DNA of 12,388 bases. Source: an uncultured Clostridia bacterium (GTDB lineage Bacteria; Bacillota; Clostridia; UMGS1810). Position numbers and translations under genes: made by a program. This document shows positions 7,323 through 12,388 of this stretch, in pieces; within the stretch, counting starts at the first letter, position 1, and every line of letters begins with the position of its first letter. The DNA lies in assembly GCA_937959315.1 (NCBI GenBank), contig CALGRC010000228.1:1-12388 (forward strand), written 5' to 3'. Under the pieces are notes generated by a model. It did no database searches, had not been told where the DNA came from, and saw nothing but the letters and a program-made list of their open reading frames with translations.

Positions 7323-8414
7323 TTATTGGCCAGCCCGCAGCAACGTTTTTACTTCGTCCAACCGCTGATAAACAACTTCCGGCATACTACCGTCTGCCTT
7401 TGGCGCGACATTGACCAAAAAATTCCCGCCCCATGCCCGTACCTGACGATACCGTTCTATAAACCAAGCGGCAGTTTTATAATCCGTTGCCTGATGCATA
7501 TATCCCCACCACGGCCCGTCCGCCCAAATATCCTCATGCTCCCACCAGCCGTCTGGCCTTTTATCTGGCATACGGCATTCATAGGTTTCAAAATCCCCCT
7601 GGCCATGCATTCGGGGATTGACAACAATACCCGGCTGAAGCTCTCGTATTTCTTCTATGGAAATTGCACCCGATACATCGCTACCGCCGTCAAACCACAA
7701 AAGGTCAACTTTCCCATATTGCGTCAGCAATTCCTGCACCTGCCCCCGGACATATTGCCGATACGACGCATCCCAGCCGTCTGGTTTTGGCTTAAGCGTA
7801 ACCGGGGTGTGTTCCACTCCATAAATCGTTCCAGACACCTGTGTATAATCCCCATCCATCTGGAAAGTATCATAATGAAACGACATATACTCCCTGTTAT
7901 AATACCAATCGGGCGGCGAGTAATACAACCCAACCTTTAACCCACACTTACGGCACGCGGCAACAAACGGCTGCACCAAATCAATGCCGCCGGAATGGAT
8001 ACCGGTATGAAAATTTCCAAACCGGCTTGGCCACAAGGCGTATCCATCATGATGCCGGGTGGTAAAAACCGCATATTGGAAGCCAGCGTCTGCCGCAGCC
8101 TGCAGCCAAGACTGCGGTTCATACCTTTCTGGCCGGAATCTTTTTGCCAGCGCAAAATATTCTGCCGGAGAAATCGTATAATCGACTCCCATAGAAAGTT
8201 CCCACGGTTTTTGCGCTATCATCCCCCAAGACAAATCAATGCCCGCATGCACGGCCGAAATACCAAAATGGACAAACAGCCCAAGGCCGGCCGAAGGGAA
8301 CCACTGTGCTCCGGCGTGCGGATTCCGCAAAAAACCAGCTTGCGCACCCCGATGTACACCAATTTTTTCATGCTGCAGTTGCGCTGCATCGCAAACTTTC
8401 CCCATATCTTTCAA
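7323..8414 (-). CDS. GH29 alpha-L-fucosidase-like enzyme
   Basis: A 363-residue retaining glycosidase of the GH29 type, expected to remove terminal alpha-L-fucose. It is a bare catalytic (beta/alpha)8 domain with no signal peptide and no C-terminal beta-sandwich, shorter than the usual ~450-600 residues. Motifs in order are GLFVHFG (45-51), TTRHHDGYALWPSR (118-131) with the His pair at 121-122, GLYYSPPDW (162-170), and DLLWFDGG with the predicted nucleophile Asp242. The acid/base is less clear; Glu276 or Glu279 in DFETYEC are candidates. The sequence belongs to the divergent HFG/SWGM branch annotated as fucosidase, so other deoxy-sugar or galactosyl specificity cannot be excluded. The start is a TTG at 8414 with GGGGTGG a few bases upstream; an ATG at 8405 is the alternative. 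It follows the SLH gene by 15 bases and precedes the ligase by 12. Confidence 0.85.
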   Translation of the reverse strand: MKDMGKVCDAAQLQHEKIGVHRGAQAGFLRNPHAGAQWFPSAGLGLFVHFGISAVHAGIDLSWGMIAQKPWELSMGVDYTISPAEYFALAKRFRPERYEPQSWLQAAADAGFQYAVFTTRHHDGYALWPSRFGNFHTGIHSGGIDLVQPFVAACRKCGLKVGLYYSPPDWYYNREYMSFHYDTFQMDGDYTQVSGTIYGVEHTPVTLKPKPDGWDASYRQYVRGQVQELLTQYGKVDLLWFDGGSDVSGAISIEEIRELQPGIVVNPRMHGQGDFETYECRMPDKRPDGWWEHEDIWADGPWWGYMHQATDYKTAAWFIERYRQVRAWGGNFLVNVAPKADGSMPEVVYQRLDEVKTLLRAGQ

Positions 8415-8429
8415 GAATCCACCCCCGCT

Positions 8430-11087
8430 CTAGTTGAGGGAACCATCCGGATACACCAGAATATCTACAATACTCCACTCATTTTGGTGTACCAAAACGG
8501 TCGATCCTACCGCAACGTCTGCATGACTGCCAACAAAGAACTTTCCGCGGTTCTGGTCATATACATATACATTAGACGCTGCGCTTACATCAAAAATAAT
8601 TTCTCCTTCTGCTGCTCGCTTCACCACAATATAATTTCCGCTTCTGCGGTCAACCGTACTAAACAAAACATGGTTGCGCAGCCCGGAATCATCGTTTCCG
8701 TTTTCCCAGACATCCTTGAGCGGCGCCGGGGTGGGACCAAACAAATATTTAAACCGGTCCATCCTGCCCTCGCTATCCAATCCATACTGGATGATATCCC
8801 CCGGTTTTAAATCAATAATGGTTTTATCCGTATTGTAAAATACATTTTTAGGGTCAATCGCCTTTGCCCCCACATCGCCTGCAATCGAATCCACTGCAAT
8901 TTCCACGCCGTCCCGCAATGCATGCAGCCGGTAAGTTTCTTCTCCATCTACCAGGCATTTTGTAATATTTAATACAATCGAGACCGGTTCAAAATGATCA
9001 ATATCTTCAGCCGCCCCTTCAGCGTCCGTCCGGATTACAATAATCTTTGGAAAATTGACGTCATTACAGTCATATGCCTCTATATCAAAGCTGCTGCCCT
9101 GCGCAATCCTGCTTTGGTCAATCATGGCAAAATTCTCTTCCTTATCCAAAGACGGTACCCGCATAAACAGGGTATCGCCTGTATACCCATATCCGCCAAT
9201 CCTGCCTCTGTTTGGCGCATATTCACCAACCCTGCCAGTACCCGCCAAGGAAAATTCATTTTCATGATACCCATGCAACGCTGTGGTGATTTCTGCAACC
9301 TGCCCAGCATCATTGAGGCGGAATTTAATCAGCTGATCTTTTCTTGCCTGGTTGTCTTCATCATATTCAATATTCCCACCGCTGTCCCGCCGCAACAGCC
9401 CGTTCATGATGTCGGCGTTTTTTTCTCCGTTGAGCTTGATTTCCTCTGCCGACTCCAATACCAGCATTTCCCCATCCTGCGAAAACAGCTTAAATCGGTA
9501 AGAATCCAGCGAACCTGCCTGATAGTCAATTAAATACGCATATTTTTCATCCAATAAATCCGCTTTCCAATCAAATGCTACAATTTGGTTGTCAATATTT
9601 AAATAGAAGGTACCGACATCACCAATATTAATGGTTTTATTGTCTGGATAAGAAACACTGAATTCATACTCTTCACCATCAACAATACAATTTCCGTCTG
9701 AAAGGCCCTCCAACGGCCCGGCTATGCGGTTGCGCGACACTTCAATTTTTACATATGTCCCATCCTTGCTGATAGCGGCAGACAACACATCGTTGGATTT
9801 GATATCCTCCAACGTCAGCATGGTTCCGTTTTCATAAATATTATAACTTACATCCTGTGGGTTCAAATCCAATACGCGGGTGAAATCGTTTTTATCATAT
9901 ATTTTACTGTTTTCCATATCCACCCGGTCTACATAAAAATCAACATATTCGCAAACAGAAACAACTTCAAACCGGCTGTCGCCATTGTTATCAATCAAAT
10001 CTACGTGACATGATCCCACCTGGATATCCGCCGGATTAAATGCCAAGTCGGCTGCTCCATTATAAATAAAATCAGCCGTTGATGAAATACCGACATTCCT
10101 CAGCCTGTCATTATCAAAGTACTCTAGTTCTGTAAACGACAGCGCCTTTAAGTCCTTTGGCTTTATCTCCAGCACTTCCGTATCCTTATTGCGGATTGCC
10201 ACAATGGTTTGTATCCCGGTCGTGTCCCCTTCACGGACAAAAAATTCCACATTGTATCCAAGAAACCGGTCCGCCTGCGTCGTCCCCGCGTCATACAAAA
10301 CATTGTTTATTTCCACCATATTGTCAGGCAGACGGCTGGGAGAAGCCAGGCGGGTCGCATCGGTACCAGTGATAATCCCTTCATAACCACGGATATTCAG
10401 CTTGCGCGTGAGCAGGGTTTCCCCCTCTGTTATCACATAATTGTCACTTGTCCCGCTTCCACGGTATTCGGCAATATCGACAAAAAGCGCGTTATAGATG
10501 AGCAATGCAGCCTTTGCCCTAGTAAGCGGTTCTCCTGAGGTATCATCAACGCCCCGCAAAAGGCCACAATCAGATGCGGCAATAAAATATCCCGTCGGGT
10601 ATCCGCCATACATATCTGCAACATATTCATACCCCAATGCACACACCAATATTTTTATGGCTTGCTCAACCGTTATGGTCTCATCCGGATAAAAATTCCC
10701 GTCATCATATCCATTGACAATCCGCATCGCGGTCAACATGCCAATATCCGCCACCGCCCAGTGGGTTTCAGGCACATCACTGAAAAAAGGCGTCTTGATA
10801 CCCGTTGCCGTTGTATTCATACCCAACAGCTTGGAAATTAAAGTGGAAAATTCTGCCCGTGTAATTTCATTTTCCAGCCCAAGATCCCCATAGGAATCCC
10901 CCTGCAGGATTCCCAACTGCACTAGCATATCAGCGGCATCCAAATATTTTTGCTCCAACGCCTGCGGTGCAGAATCCGCCGGCTGTCCATCTGCTGCATT
11001 ATCAGCCGCGGCTACACAAAAGGCCGATGCCGCTATGATGGTCAATATGAGGATGCATGAAATACATTTTCTCAAACCAGACAACAA
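8430..11087 (-). CDS. Large surface protein with three N-terminal SLH domains
   Basis: An exported protein of 885 residues from the chosen start (891 from the ATG at 11105, used for numbering here). It has a signal peptide (LRKCIS, then a hydrophobic core to AAAD, cleaved near 33-35) and three SLH domains at about 55-96, 107-160 and 167-208, with motifs ITRAEF, ITVEQA and LTRAKAA. These bind secondary cell-wall polymer and anchor the protein to the wall. The remaining ~680 residues are acidic and beta-rich, with no catalytic motif I recognise; DNNGDSRFE at 372-380 resembles a calcium-binding loop. It may be an S-layer structural protein. The start is set at the TTG at 11087 because GGAGGG stands six bases before it and the resulting n-region carries the Arg-Lys of a normal signal peptide. 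The gene follows the other SLH gene by 30 bases and is co-oriented. Confidence 0.88.
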   Translation of the reverse strand: MLSGLRKCISCILILTIIAASAFCVAAADNAADGQPADSAPQALEQKYLDAADMLVQLGILQGDSYGDLGLENEITRAEFSTLISKLLGMNTTATGIKTPFFSDVPETHWAVADIGMLTAMRIVNGYDDGNFYPDETITVEQAIKILVCALGYEYVADMYGGYPTGYFIAASDCGLLRGVDDTSGEPLTRAKAALLIYNALFVDIAEYRGSGTSDNYVITEGETLLTRKLNIRGYEGIITGTDATRLASPSRLPDNMVEINNVLYDAGTTQADRFLGYNVEFFVREGDTTGIQTIVAIRNKDTEVLEIKPKDLKALSFTELEYFDNDRLRNVGISSTADFIYNGAADLAFNPADIQVGSCHVDLIDNNGDSRFEVVSVCEYVDFYVDRVDMENSKIYDKNDFTRVLDLNPQDVSYNIYENGTMLTLEDIKSNDVLSAAISKDGTYVKIEVSRNRIAGPLEGLSDGNCIVDGEEYEFSVSYPDNKTINIGDVGTFYLNIDNQIVAFDWKADLLDEKYAYLIDYQAGSLDSYRFKLFSQDGEMLVLESAEEIKLNGEKNADIMNGLLRRDSGGNIEYDEDNQARKDQLIKFRLNDAGQVAEITTALHGYHENEFSLAGTGRVGEYAPNRGRIGGYGYTGDTLFMRVPSLDKEENFAMIDQSRIAQGSSFDIEAYDCNDVNFPKIIVIRTDAEGAAEDIDHFEPVSIVLNITKCLVDGEETYRLHALRDGVEIAVDSIAGDVGAKAIDPKNVFYNTDKTIIDLKPGDIIQYGLDSEGRMDRFKYLFGPTPAPLKDVWENGNDDSGLRNHVLFSTVDRRSGNYIVVKRAAEGEIIFDVSAASNVYVYDQNRGKFFVGSHADVAVGSTVLVHQNEWSIVDILVYPDGSLN

Positions 11088-11093
11088 TATAAT

Positions 11094-11099
11094 CCCTCC
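11094..11099 (-). promoter_or_regulatory. Shine-Dalgarno GGAGGG deciding a TTG start
   Basis: GGAGGG, six-base spacer ATTATA, then TTG TTG at 11087-11082. The upstream in-frame ATG (11105-11103) has an AAGGA only one base away from it, which is too close. The site sits inside the codons that the ATG start would use, so only one of the two starts is likely to be real. Confidence 0.6.
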
Positions 11100-11117
11100 A
11101 TCCATATCCTTTTTCCA

Positions 11118-12388
11118 TCAGCCGGCAACCTGGTACAATCCATATATCACCTTTGCCGCCATCGCACGTGTACACGGCTGGACCGGCGCAAATGTCTGCA
11201 AATCCATTCCGTTGATAATACCAGCCTGCTGCAGGGCAGAAACCGCTTCATGCGCATATGGCGCGATTTCCTCTTGATCTGCAAATACAGACGGAGAAAC
11301 CACAGCAGGGATTTCTGCTTCCAAATATTGCATGGTACGATAGGCTATCACAGTCATATCCTGTCTGGTAATTTCTGTCCCCACACCAAACGTGCCGTCT
11401 CCCAGTCCTTCTACAATGCCGCACTTTACTGCACTTGCAACGTAAGGGTAATACCATGCTGCCCCATCTGCATCATAAAAATCCGCCTGCGCGTTTTCAT
11501 CATACAGCCCAAACGCACAAACGAGCAACTTGACAAACTGCTCCCTGGTAATATTTTCATTGGGTCGGAAACTGTTATCTTCAAACCCATCGACAATGTG
11601 TAAATCGGCCAGAGCCAAAATACTTTCCTGCGCCCATGCTGCATCATCCAAATCATAAAAAGACGACTGCGGCTGTTCGTCCGGCTGCAAAACAGGCAGA
11701 TTGCTGCTCGCCGGAGGAAGGCTGATATTGGTGGAACCGCCTCTACCGCCTCCGCTGCTTCCGCCCCCGCCGCCGCTTCCACCGGTATCCGCGTCCTCTT
11801 CCCGCTTGGCTTCATCGCTAACAGCGTCCTCAAACGCAGATTCCATCCGCATAATTGCTGCATCCAATCCAGATTCCGTCTGGAAATCCAAACCGGAAAA
11901 ATCCAATCCGACCAGCATCTTCCGTACATTTGCCTTGCCATTTTCCGACAAGCCCTGATATTTGCGATTGTCATTAAATCCCAAAATATGGTTATATTCA
12001 TTCAGGATGGACGCTATGGTTTCCCGGCTGCCATCCCTAGCGCAAAGCGCTACGGCCGCCTTATCAAACGTATCCGCCGCGCTGTCCACAGTTGGCAGGG
12101 GCGCAGCGGCTAAGATTGCATAAAATTCTTCCCGCTGTGTATCGTTCATGCCAATATAGCACTGCGTTTGCATATCGATGTTTAAAATATCCTTTACAGC
12201 ATCCAATACGGCGCCCATTTCCTGCACCTGGGCATTGCGCAGCATCTCTAGCGCATCCTGCCTTTGCTCTTCTTCCAATTCTGCCTGCTGCTGCGCGGCA
12301 ACGGCCTGTTCAAATGCCGTCCGCACTGCATCGACGCTTGTAAAATTTTTACCGCTTAATGCAGCATGCACACTTGACTTATCTTGCA
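11118..12388 (-). CDS. SLH-domain surface protein with helical repeats (5' end missing)
   Basis: C-terminal part of a cell-wall-anchored protein. The frame is open to the window edge (residues QDKSSVHAALSG before the first internal GTG at 12371), so the true start and signal peptide are not in the window. Counting from that GTG, residues 1-190 are helical and contain repeats of the pattern I-x-Y-x-L ... F/A-S-V/A ... F-x-x-A: one partial copy near 3-24, copies near 62-109 and 129-184, with a spacing of about 67 residues. Residues 196-214 are a Gly/Ser linker. Three SLH domains follow at about 238-285, 298-347 and 362-414, with motifs ITREQF, ITRQDM and CTRAMA, ending 3 residues from the stop. 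These attach the protein to cell-wall polymer. The C-terminal position of the SLH block contrasts with the N-terminal block of the next gene. The helical repeat region is an unknown functional module; I see no enzyme motif. Confidence 0.88.
   Translation of the reverse strand, partial: QDKSSVHAALSGKNFTSVDAVRTAFEQAVAAQQQAELEEEQRQDALEMLRNAQVQEMGAVLDAVKDILNIDMQTQCYIGMNDTQREEFYAILAAAPLPTVDSAADTFDKAAVALCARDGSRETIASILNEYNHILGFNDNRKYQGLSENGKANVRKMLVGLDFSGLDFQTESGLDAAIMRMESAFEDAVSDEAKREEDADTGGSGGGGGSSGGGRGGSTNISLPPASSNLPVLQPDEQPQSSFYDLDDAAWAQESILALADLHIVDGFEDNSFRPNENITREQFVKLLVCAFGLYDENAQADFYDADGAAWYYPYVASAVKCGIVEGLGDGTFGVGTEITRQDMTVIAYRTMQYLEAEIPAVVSPSVFADQEEIAPYAHEAVSALQQAGIINGMDLQTFAPVQPCTRAMAAKVIYGLYQVAG
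11746..11783 (-). repeat. Gly/Ser-rich linker-coding low-complexity tract
   Basis: A G-rich coding tract (C-rich on the plus strand) encoding a stretch of Gly and Ser with one Arg, the flexible linker between the helical repeats and the SLH block. It is low complexity and could be prone to length variation by slippage, but no variation is visible here. Confidence 0.7.

Noticed and set aside
7062..7940. 292-residue open frame on the plus strand
   Set aside because: It is antisense to the ends of the ligase and GH29 genes, both firmly recognised; its translation has no family features and no ribosome site.
7995..8810. 271-residue open frame on the plus strand
   Set aside because: It is antisense to GH29 and the end of the large SLH gene and shows low-complexity shadow translation.
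11746..11783. C-rich tract as a regulatory or quadruplex element
   Set aside because: It is explained by the Gly/Ser linker codons inside the SLH gene; no separate function is indicated.
1..12388. tRNA, rRNA, CRISPR array, riboswitch
   Set aside because: Nearly every base is accounted for by coding sequence and no cloverleaf, repeat-spacer pattern or conserved leader was seen.

Overview
The window reads as one piece of a contig from an anaerobic Firmicute, most likely an uncultured gut or rumen clostridium. The evidence is two proteins with S-layer homology (SLH) domains, a DUF6273 lipobox-free secreted protein of the type common in Clostridia, strong purine-rich Shine-Dalgarno sites, and a mixed set of plant- or host-glycan enzymes. 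No finer taxonomic placement is supported from sequence alone. Both ends look like contig edges: the right end cuts an SLH gene, and the left end folds back on itself inside a GH43 gene.

All genes lie on the minus strand and are packed end to end, so the order of transcription runs from high to low coordinates. It is: (1) an SLH protein with its N-terminus cut off (12388-11118); (2) a large N-terminal-SLH surface protein (11087-8430); (3) a GH29 alpha-L-fucosidase-like enzyme (8414-7323); (4) an O-antigen ligase/Wzy-like membrane protein with a TPR-like tail (7310-5352); (5) a secreted DUF6273 protein (5343-4117); (6) an acetyl-xylan-esterase-like alpha/beta hydrolase (4065 or 4113 down to 2263); (7) a six-hairpin (alpha/alpha)6 glycosidase-like protein (2248-296); (8) the first ~61 codons of a GH43 beta-xylosidase (252-70). 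Gaps are 3-51 bases and no intergenic stretch is long enough for an obvious promoter or terminator, so this looks like a single operon whose promoter lies beyond 12388.

The operon has two themes. Genes 1, 2, 4 and 5 concern the cell envelope: SLH-anchored surface proteins, a polymer ligase/polymerase, and a secreted protein of unknown role. Genes 3, 6, 7 and 8 have no signal peptide and form a cytoplasmic set for trimming imported oligosaccharides (fucose removal, deacetylation, a probable uronosyl or related hydrolysis, and xylosyl/arabinosyl release). The joining of an envelope-glycan ligase with a catabolic glycosidase set is the most unusual feature here; no transporter or regulator is visible in the window.

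The left-most 239 bases contain a perfect 74-bp inverted repeat around a 91-bp spacer. The GH43 reading frame shows this is a fold-back join inside a gene at a 5-base microhomology, best explained as a library or assembly artefact rather than a biological inverted repeat.
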